Assembly (NCBI GenBank): GCA_964468185.1
Contig: CAYXTR010000019.1
Location: 39,707-103,706, forward strand
Length of the DNA: 64,000 nt
DNA from: JANQFV01 sp964468185
Lineage (GTDB): Bacteria > Planctomycetota > Phycisphaerae > UBA1845 > Fen-1342
Direction of reading: 5' to 3'
The position numbers were made by a program, and so were the translations under genes. Of this stretch, positions 37,650 through 46,127 are shown in pieces. The notes beneath the pieces are model-generated. The model was not told the DNA's origin, ran no database searches, and saw only the letters and a list, made by a program, of their open reading frames with translations. Every line of letters begins with the position of its first letter. The first letter of the stretch is position 1.

Positions 37650-38096
37650 TCAGAGGGGGCGGCAACCGTTATCGGCCAAGGCGGCGGTAATCTCGTCGAT
37701 GGTGTGGTGTGGGCCGGCGTTGATTCCCGGGCAGTCCCGGCCGGCGTCGTTCCAGGCCTTCCGAGAACTGAGATTCGATTTCCAGAATGGCCAAGTGCGG
37801 CACTGAACCGGCCGTACGGGATGGATCCGGCAGCGGGTGGCCCCGTCCTCAGTGCGTTCGAGGAAATCGCAGTCTCCATTCGGCTCTTCGAGCAGGCTGT
37901 ACCCGCGGCCGGCGCGTCGCACGTGCTTGTGGCGGAATTCGTCAGGCGTCAGTTTGAGATGGGCGGCGATATTGTTGATTTCGGCCTGATCAACCCAGAC
38001 ATAACCTGGGGCGCCGCTACAGCAATTGCCACACTGGGTGCAAGCAAAGCGGAGGCCATCGGCGTACCAAGGTGACGCACGCATGGAACCGGTCAC
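37650..38096 (-). CDS. YkgJ-family zinc/iron-chelating CxxC cluster protein
   Basis: 148 residues using GTG 38096, whose GTGA overlaps the stop of the SEC-C gene, implying translational coupling; AAGG lies just upstream. ATG 38084 (144 aa) is an alternative. The metal cluster FACTQCGNCCSGAPGYVW at the N terminus, then CDFLERTEDGATRCRIHPVR and VQCRTWPFW, are the YkgJ/CxxCxxCC pattern. The protein is predicted to bind Zn or Fe; no reaction is established. A second member is encoded at 45376. Confidence 0.8.
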   Translation of the reverse strand: MTGSMRASPWYADGLRFACTQCGNCCSGAPGYVWVDQAEINNIAAHLKLTPDEFRHKHVRRAGRGYSLLEEPNGDCDFLERTEDGATRCRIHPVRPVQCRTWPFWKSNLSSRKAWNDAGRDCPGINAGPHHTIDEITAALADNGCRPL

Positions 38097-38320
38097 GGCG
38101 CCTTTCCGCAGCATTTCTTGAACTTCTTGCCGGAACCGCATGGGCAGGGGTCGTTTCGGCCGGCGACACGCTCGCTTTGTGCCTGTTCAACCGGGGCATC
38201 GGGAATGGGAGGAGCGTCGGGATCGACAACTTCGGCATCCGTTTTCTCGCGCTCTTCTCGTTGCTTGCGCTCCTGGCGGTCGTGAAAGCGTCTCGAGAAA
38301 CGATCGAAAAGTGCTGACAT
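38093..38320 (-). CDS. SEC-C motif protein
   Basis: 75 residues from ATG 38320. A charged helical N terminus (RFSRRFHDRQERKQREEREK) leads to a C-terminal SEC-C zinc motif, NDPCPCGSGKKFKKCCG, as at the end of SecA. In SecA this motif binds zinc and contacts SecB or ribosomes. Here it is a stand-alone small protein, possibly an adaptor. Its last bases overlap the YkgJ gene start by 4 nt. A TATAAT-like -10 is at 38355-38360 on the minus strand. Confidence 0.82.
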   Translation of the reverse strand: MSALFDRFSRRFHDRQERKQREEREKTDAEVVDPDAPPIPDAPVEQAQSERVAGRNDPCPCGSGKKFKKCCGKAP

Positions 38321-38432
38321 AATACTCTGCCTCGCTTGCGTTACCTGACCTCTCATTATAAGCATCGGCCGTACGATGGCGCGCTGGAAATGGCCGTTTG
38401 GAGAACATAAAAACTGGAGCCGGAAAGGGGGG

Positions 38433-38461
38433 TTGACGAAGTGGCTTGTGGCCATTATCTA
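38433..38461 (+). promoter_or_regulatory. Promoter of the poly-Asp protein gene
   Basis: TTGACG (38433-38438), 17 nt, TATCTA (38456-38461), about 45 nt upstream of the ATG at 38506. Confidence 0.45.
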
Positions 38462-38505
38462 GCCGCGCATCGCGTCAGAAGAACGGCAACGCAAGGAGCA
38501 GCCCA

Positions 38506-38859
38506 ATGTTCCAGAACACCGACTGGACTGAAATGGAGCGGCCGGACGCCGCAGGAACCCACCTTCTCGATCCGGAGGCCGAAACGCTGTACGAATGGGC
38601 TCCGCCGTTCATGCAGCGTGCAGGCGGTGAAACGGAGGGTGAAGCCGTGGAAGAGGAAGGGGTCGAGGAAGTCCGAGGCGCGCTTGGTTTGCAGGGATCG
38701 GCCAAGCGTCGCGTCGACGATGACGATTTCGATGATGACGATGACGATTTCGACGACGATGACGATGATTTTGACGACGATCTCGACGAGGACTTCGACG
38801 AAGACTTCGACGATGACGACGACTTTGACGATGACCTCGACGAGGACGAAGACCTATAG
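38506..38859 (+). CDS. Highly acidic low-complexity protein with poly-Asp/Phe C terminus
   Basis: 117 residues; ATG 38506 follows AAGGAG at 7 nt. The first half is ordinary (MFQNTDWTEMERPDAAGTHL, EWAPPFMQRA). The second half, from about residue 70, is an imperfect repeat of D(n)-F-D(n) and DLDEDFDED units with almost no other residue. The codons vary (GAT/GAC mixed), so it is not a simple DNA slippage tract. Such tails suggest binding of Ca2+, cations or a basic partner. No family is recognised. Confidence 0.7.
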   Translation: MFQNTDWTEMERPDAAGTHLLDPEAETLYEWAPPFMQRAGGETEGEAVEEEGVEEVRGALGLQGSAKRRVDDDDFDDDDDDFDDDDDDFDDDLDEDFDEDFDDDDDFDDDLDEDEDL

Positions 38860-39020
38860 CGGCGAGGTTCATTCGAGCCGGGCGCGATGTTTTTTGTGGC
38901 GGGCGGCTGGTCTCCAGGTCGAAGTAGCGCTGGATTTGCGCTCAACCGCGGTGTCGGGCGCATGGGGCACGACCAACGGCAGCTACAGTTCTTCCGAGTA
39001 GCACGCCGATAATCCCCAAC

Positions 39021-39431
39021 ATGAACAACGACGGTAGCGACCCCAAGCGGAGTGCGGACGCGGCGCGCGAAGCGGATGCGGAGACGGTTGAACGCCGCCA
39101 AGCCGATCGGCGCAGCGGTACTGATCGCCGATCCAATCTCGACCGACGACGTGGCCCCGGGCGTCGACGGACGGACTATCGTCGTGCCGCCGAAGAAGGC
39201 CACATGAATGAGGAGCAACTCGACTTCCTCAAGGCGGTGGACGAGTACAAGCGGGTCAATGATCGCGCGTTTCCGAGTTTGACCGAGGTGCTGGACATTG
39301 TGCTGTATCTGGGGTACCGCAAGGTCGCTCCGGTCGGCGAATTCAAGCTGACGAAGGCGCGCCAGACGCCGGCCCGCAAGCGTCCGGCGGCGGTGGATGG
39401 CGACTCGGACGGGGACGCGGCCGACGTCTAG
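39021..39431 (+). CDS. Small Arg-rich protein with DRR repeats and a conserved-looking C-terminal helix region
   Basis: 136 residues. The N-terminal half repeats a DRR unit (ERRQADRRSG, TDRRSN, LDRRRGPGRRR) and is strongly basic, as in RNA- or DNA-binding tails. The second half, MNEEQLDFLKAVDEYKRVN then FPSLTEVLDIVLYLGYRKV, looks like a compact helical, possibly winged, domain. No SD is obvious. It is located upstream of the rpmF promoter where yceD (DUF177) often sits, but it does not resemble DUF177. Function unknown. Confidence 0.6.
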   Translation: MNNDGSDPKRSADAAREADAETVERRQADRRSGTDRRSNLDRRRGPGRRRTDYRRAAEEGHMNEEQLDFLKAVDEYKRVNDRAFPSLTEVLDIVLYLGYRKVAPVGEFKLTKARQTPARKRPAAVDGDSDGDAADV

Positions 39432-39564
39432 TACAAACCGGGGGGGCGGGGGAGCAATTTCGGACGCTTATGTCGAGGAATGCAGGCGGGTCGCGAGGGG
39501 CGAACTCGAGGCGGGCCCCATGGCGGCGCGCCCTGGCACCCGCACAGGGAGGCCGCTTTACGGC

Positions 39565-39593
39565 TTGACAGTGGGGATGCAACCTCTTAATTT
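39565..39593 (+). promoter_or_regulatory. Promoter of the rpmF-plsX-fabHDG operon
   Basis: TTGACA (39565-39570), 17 nt, TAATTT (39588-39593), a near-consensus housekeeping promoter. It is followed by an AT-rich start region about 105 nt upstream of rpmF. Confidence 0.6.
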
Positions 39594-39703
39594 GCAATAT
39601 TCTATTGCAGGCTTGCTGCCCGCTGCCGGAGGATTGCGCGCAGTCGGCCCGGCGGATGTGCGCCGTTGGCCGGCGGCCGCGGCAGGTTTACAAGGAACGC
39701 GAT

Positions 39704-39889
39704 ATGCTACCTGTCAGACGTACAAGCAAAATGCGAAAACGCACCCGTCGGTCCCACCATGCGCTCAAGGCGGTACATCTGATCGCCTGCCCGCAGTGTG
39801 GCCAAGCCAAACTGCCGCATGCAACCTGCGGCAATTGCGGGTATGTCAACACGCACACACGCGTCGAGTTGGGCGCTGAAGAATCCTAG
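39704..39889 (+). CDS. rpmF: 50S ribosomal protein bL32
   Basis: 61 residues from ATG 39704 with AAGGA 7 nt upstream. The start MLPVRRTSKMRKRTRRSHHA and the zinc knuckles CPQCGQAKLPHATCGNCGY are diagnostic for bL32 of the four-Cys type. It is the first gene of the operon with plsX and fabH, a common bacterial arrangement linking ribosome and membrane-lipid production. plsX starts 11 nt after its stop. Confidence 0.93.
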   Translation: MLPVRRTSKMRKRTRRSHHALKAVHLIACPQCGQAKLPHATCGNCGYVNTHTRVELGAEES

Positions 39890-39900
39890 GAGCGGACTCC

Positions 39901-40908
39901 GTGCGAATTGGCATGGATGCGATGGGTGGCGATCACGCCCCGGGCGAGATCGTACGCGGTGTTGAGGCGGGGTTGTGCTTCCTGAAGCCTGACGACCGGG
40001 TCGTGCTCTACGGCCAGGAGGCCGTCATCGCGGCCGAGCTCGAATCCGCCGAACTGGATGACGAGCGCATCTCCATCGTCGATTGTCCACAGGTAGTCGG
40101 CATGGACGAGGCGCCCATGGAAGCGTTGCGTCACAAGAAGCAATCCAGCATTGTGCGACTGGCGTTGGATGCGGCGGATGAGCAGTTGGATGCAGTGATT
40201 TCCGCGGGCAACACGGGTGCGTTTGCGGGGGCCTGCCAGCTCAAGATCGGTGCACTGGAGGGCGTGGCCCGTCCCGGTATCGCTGTGGTGATGCCCACGT
40301 TTCACGGTCCGGTGCTAATCTGTGACGTCGGCGCCAACCCGGTCCCGAAGCCACACCATCTTCATCAGTACGCGCATCTGTGTCAGTGCTATGCCAACCG
40401 GATTCTGAACGTCGAAGCGCCGCGCATCGGCGTCATCTCGATCGGGGAGGAAGCCGCCAAGGGAAGTCCGCTGGTGAAGGAGGCGCGGGCACTGATGCAG
40501 GCGGATCCGGTGCTCCATCTTGTGGGCAACGTTGAGGGGCGTGACATCTTCGGCGGGCAGTGCGACATTGCGGTCTGTGATGGTTTCGTCGGCAATGTCA
40601 TACTCAAACTCACCGAGGGCCTTGCCGAGGGCCTCTTCAAGACCATTGTCCATGAGATCAAACTGGAGAGCGAAGAACTCCTCCCGCGTTTTGAACCCAT
40701 CATCGACAAGATCTGGAAGCGCCACGACTTCGCCGAGTACGGGGGTGCGCCGCTGCTGGGGCTGCGCAAGGTTGCCATCATCTGCCATGGCCGGAGCGAT
40801 CGGCGGGCGATCGGTAACGCAATCCGCGTCGCCGGCGAACAGCATGAGCATGGGCTGATTAAACTGCTGTCGGACACATTCCGGGAGAAGGCCGGGGAAG
40901 TGGCATGA
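39901..40908 (+). CDS. plsX: Phosphate acyltransferase PlsX
   Basis: 335 residues with a GTG start (AGGAG 8 nt upstream). RIGMDAMGGDHAPGEIVRG is the family N terminus, and VISAGNTGAFAGACQ and VCDGFVGNVILKLTEG are further conserved blocks. PlsX converts acyl-ACP to acyl-phosphate for phosphatidic-acid synthesis. The fabH ATG overlaps its stop (ATGA), so translation is coupled. Confidence 0.95.
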   Translation: MRIGMDAMGGDHAPGEIVRGVEAGLCFLKPDDRVVLYGQEAVIAAELESAELDDERISIVDCPQVVGMDEAPMEALRHKKQSSIVRLALDAADEQLDAVISAGNTGAFAGACQLKIGALEGVARPGIAVVMPTFHGPVLICDVGANPVPKPHHLHQYAHLCQCYANRILNVEAPRIGVISIGEEAAKGSPLVKEARALMQADPVLHLVGNVEGRDIFGGQCDIAVCDGFVGNVILKLTEGLAEGLFKTIVHEIKLESEELLPRFEPIIDKIWKRHDFAEYGGAPLLGLRKVAIICHGRSDRRAIGNAIRVAGEQHEHGLIKLLSDTFREKAGEVA

Positions 40909-41897
40909 GGCTGGACTGGCCGATCGAAATCGTCGGCACCGGCGTACATATCCCCGAGAAAGTCGTTACGAATGACGACCTTGGCAAGGTCGTGGACACA
41001 TCGAATGAGTGGATTCTGCAGCGTACCGGCATTCGCGAGCGACGCTGGACCACGCCGGAGCAATCCACGCTGCACATGTCCGCTGATGCGAGCCGTACGG
41101 CGCTGGCTGATGCGGGACTTTCACCCGAGGACATCGATCTGATCGTCGTGGCGACGATCACGCCAGAGCATACGCTGCCGTCGACGGCATGCCTGTTGCA
41201 GGCGGAGTTGGGTTGTCGCTGGGTGCCGGCCTTTGATCTGTCGGCGGCATGCAGCGGATTCGTGTGGGCGTTCATCAATGGCGCGCAGCAGATCTTCAAT
41301 GGGATGGCGCGGAATGTGCTGGTCGTCGGTGCGGAAACGCTGAGCACGATTACGGATCCGGACGATCGGGCTACGTGCATTCTGTTCGGCGACGCGGCCG
41401 GCGCTGCGGTCATTCGCAATTCGGGGGAATCGAGCCGGAGGATTCTGGCATCGCGCTGGGGTGCGGACGGCGCCCGCGGACGACTCATCTACATCCCGGC
41501 CGGTGGTGCTCGGCACCCGGCATCGCACGAGACGATCGACCAGCGCCTGCACTACATGCGCATGCAGGGCCGCGAGGTGTACAAGTTCGCCGTCACGCAG
41601 ATGTACAGCATCATTCACGAGACCTGCAAGGACGCCGGCGTTACGGCAGATGATCTGAAGCTCATCGTCCCGCACCAATCCAATTTGAGAATCATCGAAT
41701 CCGCCGCGCACAAGGCCGGCGTGCCGATGGAACGCGTGATCGTCAATATCGATCGCTATGGCAACACATCCGCCGCCTCGGTGGCCGTGGCTTTGCACGA
41801 AGCCCGGGCGGCTGGGAGAATCGAACCGGGGGATCTGGTCATGCTGGTCGCATTCGGCGCCGGCCTGACCTGGGGTTCTGTTTTGCTGAGGGCTTGA
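40905..41897 (+). CDS. fabH: 3-oxoacyl-ACP synthase III
   Basis: 330 residues. The Cys-His-Asn triad is complete: C116 in FDLSAACSGFVWAF, H257 in VPHQSNLRI and N287 in DRYGNTSAAS. The enzyme condenses acetyl-CoA (or branched starters) with malonyl-ACP to initiate fatty-acid synthesis. The start overlaps the plsX stop; fabD follows after 1 nt. Confidence 0.95.
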   Translation: MRLDWPIEIVGTGVHIPEKVVTNDDLGKVVDTSNEWILQRTGIRERRWTTPEQSTLHMSADASRTALADAGLSPEDIDLIVVATITPEHTLPSTACLLQAELGCRWVPAFDLSAACSGFVWAFINGAQQIFNGMARNVLVVGAETLSTITDPDDRATCILFGDAAGAAVIRNSGESSRRILASRWGADGARGRLIYIPAGGARHPASHETIDQRLHYMRMQGREVYKFAVTQMYSIIHETCKDAGVTADDLKLIVPHQSNLRIIESAAHKAGVPMERVIVNIDRYGNTSAASVAVALHEARAAGRIEPGDLVMLVAFGAGLTWGSVLLRA

Positions 41898-41898
41898 T

Positions 41899-42831
41899 GT
41901 GACACGACTGGCAGGAATCTATCCGGGACAGGGGGCCCAACTGGTTGGCATGGGGCGGGATGTTGCGGACGTGTATTCCGTCGCGGCCGAGACCTTCTCA
42001 CAAGCTGACGCGGTGCTGGGCTTCGAATTGTCCAGGCTCTGCTTTGACGGACCGGAAGAGCGGCTGAACGCAACGGATATGCAACAGCCGGCGATCTTCA
42101 CCACGAGCGTGGCGCTGTTTCGCGCGGCTTGCGATGCGAAGGTGTTCGCGAAGACGGACTTCGCGGCGATGGGGGGGCTCAGCCTCGGCGAATACACCGC
42201 ATTGCATCTGGCGGATGCCATCGTGTTCGCGGATGCGCTGCAGCTCGTCGCACGGCGGGGTCAGCTCATGCAGCAGGCGGCCGAGGCAAACGCCGGCGGG
42301 ATGGTCTCACTGATCGGGGCGGACGAAGACAAGGCCCTGGCGCTATGCGAACAGGTCGCGAGTCAGGGCCGCGTTCAGCCGGCGAACTTCAACTGCCCCG
42401 GGCAGATCGTGATTTCGGGCGATCAGGCGGCCTGTACCGCAGCAGCCGAAGCAGCCAGTGAACTGGGGCTGCGTGCCGTGGCGTTGCCTGTGGCAGGTGC
42501 CTTCCATAGTGCACATATGCAGTCCGCGGCGGATGGTTTGCGTACTGTGCTTGCGGAGACTGAAATCAGACGGCCGCAGGTGCGGGTTGTTGCCAACGTC
42601 AACGCGGAATACCACGACGAGCCGGACACGATTCGGGACCTGCTGGTGCAGCAGGTGGTGAGCCCGGTGCGGTGGCAAGCCTGTGTCGAGCGGCTCATGG
42701 CCGACGGTTGCGAGCAGTTCCATGAAGTGGGCCCGAATCGCCACCTGACCGGCATGATGCGCAAGATCAATCGGAAGATGCCGACGACGAACGTCAGCAC
42801 TGTTGAGAACCTCAGGCCCGCAGCGAACTGA
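41899..42831 (+). CDS. fabD: Malonyl-CoA:ACP transacylase
   Basis: 310 residues, GTG start with AGGG upstream. Conserved blocks are YPGQGAQLVGMG, the nucleophile elbow GGLSLGEYTAL (S95), QPANFNCPGQIVISG and AGAFHSAHM (H203). The usual GHSLGE reads GLSLGE, a variant found in some functional FabD proteins. It transfers malonate from CoA to ACP. It lies between fabH and fabG. Confidence 0.93.
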   Translation: MTRLAGIYPGQGAQLVGMGRDVADVYSVAAETFSQADAVLGFELSRLCFDGPEERLNATDMQQPAIFTTSVALFRAACDAKVFAKTDFAAMGGLSLGEYTALHLADAIVFADALQLVARRGQLMQQAAEANAGGMVSLIGADEDKALALCEQVASQGRVQPANFNCPGQIVISGDQAACTAAAEAASELGLRAVALPVAGAFHSAHMQSAADGLRTVLAETEIRRPQVRVVANVNAEYHDEPDTIRDLLVQQVVSPVRWQACVERLMADGCEQFHEVGPNRHLTGMMRKINRKMPTTNVSTVENLRPAAN

Positions 42832-42845
42832 ATCCGAGGTATCGC

Positions 42846-43595
42846 ATGACCACGTTTCTTGAACAGCAAGTCGCGCTTGTGACCGGCGGCTCGCGCGGGA
42901 TCGGTCAGGCCATCTGCAAGGACCTTGCCCGCCGCGGCGCCACGGTGGTGGCAGCCGCCCGCAGCACCGAACGCACTGAGGCCTGGATGAAAGAAGCCGG
43001 TGGTGAGTTCGCCGAGCGCATCCAGCCACTCGCCCTGGATGTCACGGACCGTGCGCAACTGAATGGCGCCATCGACGAACTGATCGACGCGCACGGTCGG
43101 CTGGACATTCTGGTGAACAATGCCGGGATTACGCGTGACGGGCTGCTGATGGCGATGGAAGATGACCAGTTCGACCAGGTCATCGACACGAATCTGCGGG
43201 CGGCGTTCTGGGCAATGCGGGCGGCGAGTCGGCACATGCTGCGGGCGCGGCGGGGCCGGATTATCAACGTCGGCAGCGTTTCTGGTCTGATGGGTAACCC
43301 GGGGCAGGCGAATTACTCCGCCGCCAAGGCGGGCCTCGTCGGCCTGACGAAAGCGGCCGCGAAGGAACTGGGTAAGCGCGGCGTCACGTGCAACGTCGTC
43401 GCGCCAGGCTTCATCGAAACCGACATGACCGATGACTTGCCCGCGAAGCTCAAGACTGACGTCAAGCAGTTGATCCCGTTGCAACGCTTCGGTAAGGCGA
43501 GTGAGGTTGCGGCACTGGTAGCGTTCCTGGCTGGCCCAGACGCGGCCTACATCACGGGTCAGGTATTCGTCGTCGACGGCGGCTTGCACATGTAG
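42846..43595 (+). CDS. fabG: 3-oxoacyl-ACP reductase
   Basis: 249 residues; GAGG 6 nt before the ATG. The short-chain dehydrogenase signatures are TGGSRGIG (14-21), NNAGITRDG, the catalytic Ser144 in NVGSVSGLMGN and Y157-K161 in NYSAAKAG. TGQVFVVDGGLHM closes the protein. It reduces beta-ketoacyl-ACP with NADPH. It is the last fab gene here; acpP and fabF, which often follow, are absent. Confidence 0.93.
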   Translation: MTTFLEQQVALVTGGSRGIGQAICKDLARRGATVVAAARSTERTEAWMKEAGGEFAERIQPLALDVTDRAQLNGAIDELIDAHGRLDILVNNAGITRDGLLMAMEDDQFDQVIDTNLRAAFWAMRAASRHMLRARRGRIINVGSVSGLMGNPGQANYSAAKAGLVGLTKAAAKELGKRGVTCNVVAPGFIETDMTDDLPAKLKTDVKQLIPLQRFGKASEVAALVAFLAGPDAAYITGQVFVVDGGLHM

Positions 43596-43691
43596 CGCTG
43601 TGGGGCGGCAGGGGGCCCACATCCGTCGGTTCAGTCGCTACACTGCTGTGTGCAAGCCGGCCCTTCGCGACCTGCGCTTCTGGAGGTGAGT

Positions 43692-44807
43692 GTGTCCGCG
43701 AAACCGAAGGTCTCACGTATCGGCATCATGACCGGTGGTGGCGATTGCCCGGGGCTCAACGCCGTGATCCGCGTTGTGACGAAGGCGGCGCTGACCAAAC
43801 TGGGCATTGAAGTGATCGGAATCGAGGACGGGTTTCTGGGGCTGATTCGCAATCGCATGCGCCCGCTAAGCTTCGAAGATGTATCCAATATTCTCACGGC
43901 TGGCGGCACCATCCTCGGCACATCGAATAAGGCGAATCCGGCGAGATTCGTAGTCGGCCAGGATGGGGATGGCAACCCGATCTTCGAGGATGTCACCGCG
44001 CGCGTCTTGGAGCATATTCGCGCGCAGCGACTGGATGGCATCGTCTGTATCGGCGGCGACGGGACGATGACCGGCGCGGCAGAGCTGGTCCGGCGCGGCG
44101 TACCATGCATCGGCGTGCCCAAGACGATCGATAACGACCTGATGCACACGGATGTGACGTTCGGCTTTACGACGGCCCTTGAGACGGCGACGGAGGCGCT
44201 GGATCGGATTCACTCGACCGCGTCGAGTCATCACCGTGTCATGCTGGTCGAATTGATGGGGCGCAACGCAGGCTGGCTGACCTTGCATGCCGGGCTGGCG
44301 AGCGGGGCGGATGTCATCCTAATCCCGGAGATACCATATAGCGTGGACGTGATCTGCGAGACATGTGTGCGACGCAGCATGCGCGGTAAGCGATTCACGC
44401 TGATCGCGGTTTCCGAAGGCGCGGCCCCAAAAGGCGGACACCAGACGGTGGACAAGGTCGTCCACGACAGTCCGGATCCGATCCGGCTCGGTGGAGTGAG
44501 TGCTGTATTAGCGGAGCAGATTGCGGCCCGCTCGCATCAGGAAACCCGCGCGACCATTCTCGGGCATGTGCAGCGCGGCGGAACGCCCGTCGCATTTGAC
44601 CGCGTGCTGGCCTCGCAGTTTGGTTATCAAGCCGTGGAGCTGGTGGCAGAAGATGCGTGGAATCAGATGGTGGTGCACCAGCGCGGCGAAATCACGACGG
44701 TTCCGATCCAGGATGTGGCGGGCCGCCAGCGCCTCGTACCGCTGGACGATATGCTGATTCAGACGGCCCGCGCCGTTGGCACGTGCATGGGGGATGCAAA
44801 CGACTGA
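43692..44807 (+). CDS. pfkA: 6-phosphofructokinase (group III/mixed-substrate type)
   Basis: 371 residues from GTG 43692 (GGAGG 5 nt upstream). Motifs are TGGGDCPGLNAVIR, CIGGDGTMTGA, VPKTIDNDL, MGRNAGWLTLHAGLA and GHVQRGGTPVAFDR. Gly124 (GGDG, not GGDD) points to ATP as donor. Lys144 in PKTIDND is the residue typical of PPi or mixed-substrate enzymes. The likely assignment is an ATP enzyme of the actinobacterial-like group. It phosphorylates fructose 6-phosphate in glycolysis. It is separated from fabG by 96 nt and may share the transcript. Confidence 0.9.
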   Translation: MSAKPKVSRIGIMTGGGDCPGLNAVIRVVTKAALTKLGIEVIGIEDGFLGLIRNRMRPLSFEDVSNILTAGGTILGTSNKANPARFVVGQDGDGNPIFEDVTARVLEHIRAQRLDGIVCIGGDGTMTGAAELVRRGVPCIGVPKTIDNDLMHTDVTFGFTTALETATEALDRIHSTASSHHRVMLVELMGRNAGWLTLHAGLASGADVILIPEIPYSVDVICETCVRRSMRGKRFTLIAVSEGAAPKGGHQTVDKVVHDSPDPIRLGGVSAVLAEQIAARSHQETRATILGHVQRGGTPVAFDRVLASQFGYQAVELVAEDAWNQMVVHQRGEITTVPIQDVAGRQRLVPLDDMLIQTARAVGTCMGDAND

Positions 44808-44822
44808 TGCGGCAGTTTGAAC

Positions 44823-45443
44823 ATGCTTAGGCGAACGCTGGCGGCCGCCTGGTTCGCGGGCGGTATCGTGTTGATGATCTTCGTCATGCGCTTCGCGAAT
44901 CTGCCGCCACGCGAATTGCTGGCGCTCACGGCGCTGTTGGTAGGGGGGCTCGCGGGCAGCTTCATTGCCATCGTGGCGCGCGACATTCCGCTGCGCAGTT
45001 GGGTGCGCAACACAGCCTGCCTCATTGGCGGGATTTTGCTGGCGGGCGTGCTGTACCTGTGGTATCACGTTGAAGCTGAGGTGTTACCCGCCGTGCCGGA
45101 TGCGAACATCGCCTTTCGGCAGCGCATGGAAGCCGGTGTTGAACTGCTGTCGTGGCTCAGCATCTGCGTTGCGTACGCTGCGTTTGCTTACGCGACCCTG
45201 CCTGCCAGCGGAGGAAGCGCCGGTGCGATTGGCGTGAAAGGTCGTTCCGTGCGCGGTCCCGGTCGTTTGCCGGCAGGGGGGGTGACCTGTCAGACGCTGC
45301 GGCAACGCCGGTCGCGCCCGGAAACACGGAACAAACGTGCGAAGACGAAGGATCCAGTCTCAAGGAATAGTCGCCATGCCCGGAATTCTCTGCGAACATT
45401 GCACTGCCGCGTGTTGCCACTACGTGGCACTGCCAATCGATGA
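44823..45443 (+). CDS. Small integral membrane protein, unknown
   Basis: 206 residues from ATG 44823, with no clear SD; a TTG two codons earlier is possible. Four hydrophobic segments (about 7-24, 33-54, 65-82 and 108-126) are followed by a basic, low-complexity tail. The tail's last 68 nt overlap the start of the YkgJ gene in another frame. The membrane part is convincing. The tail may be a read-out caused by a lost stop codon. It begins 15 nt after pfkA. Confidence 0.55.
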   Translation: MLRRTLAAAWFAGGIVLMIFVMRFANLPPRELLALTALLVGGLAGSFIAIVARDIPLRSWVRNTACLIGGILLAGVLYLWYHVEAEVLPAVPDANIAFRQRMEAGVELLSWLSICVAYAAFAYATLPASGGSAGAIGVKGRSVRGPGRLPAGGVTCQTLRQRRSRPETRNKRAKTKDPVSRNSRHARNSLRTLHCRVLPLRGTANR

Positions 45444-45882
45444 GCCGACCACCCGGTCCGATTTTGAGGACATTCGCTGGTATCTCATTCACAACAACAT
45501 CACCGTTTTTGTCGAGGATGGCGAGTGGTTCATCTCTTTTCACACGGTGTGCCGGCATCTTCAGGACGATTATCGCTGCGGCATTTACGAGACCCGCCCG
45601 AAGATCTGCCGGGCATATACGACGGATAACTGCGATTACCACTCCGGTGATTACGGCTGGGAGCATCATTTCACTTGTCCGGAGCACCTGGACGATTACA
45701 TTCGTGCGCATTTCAACGCCCGTACGCGCGGTAATGGCAAAGGCCGCCGTCGTCCGGGATTGAAGGCGCGACCGGGAGCCCGGCGGCCGCGGAAGAAAGC
45801 TGCCACGCAGCCGCAGCAAGACCGTCACGGCATTCCGTTGCCGTTGCTGCCGAGCGGCTGGGACGATGACGGACAGACATAG
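45376..45882 (+). CDS. Second YkgJ-family CxxC cluster protein
   Basis: 168 residues from ATG 45376, with AAGGA 9 nt upstream. MPGILCEHCTAACCHYVALP gives a CxxC-x3-CC cluster. Later Cys residues in HTVCRHLQDDYRCGIYETRP and ICRAYTTDNC complete the zinc/iron-chelating pattern. The C terminus is Lys/Arg/Pro-rich. It shares its family with the gene at 37650. No reaction can be assigned. Confidence 0.78.
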   Translation: MPGILCEHCTAACCHYVALPIDEPTTRSDFEDIRWYLIHNNITVFVEDGEWFISFHTVCRHLQDDYRCGIYETRPKICRAYTTDNCDYHSGDYGWEHHFTCPEHLDDYIRAHFNARTRGNGKGRRRPGLKARPGARRPRKKAATQPQQDRHGIPLPLLPSGWDDDGQT

Positions 45883-46127
45883 GGCTGGAACAGCGAACGA
45901 TGGCGTCATTGGGCTGCGAGCACAGTAGGGCTTGTTGCGCGACCAGACGCAGGTTGTGGTATAGCGTTGGCACGCCGGGCCTCGCAACGGGCGAGGATGC
46001 CCGCGGATGCGATCGATCGAATACGCTCCCGATTTGCAACATAATCTATCTTATCGGACGTTTTGGTTCGCGGTGACCAAGCTACCAGCCTCGTCTCTTT
46101 GTACCGCTGTACCGCTGAACCGCGCAT

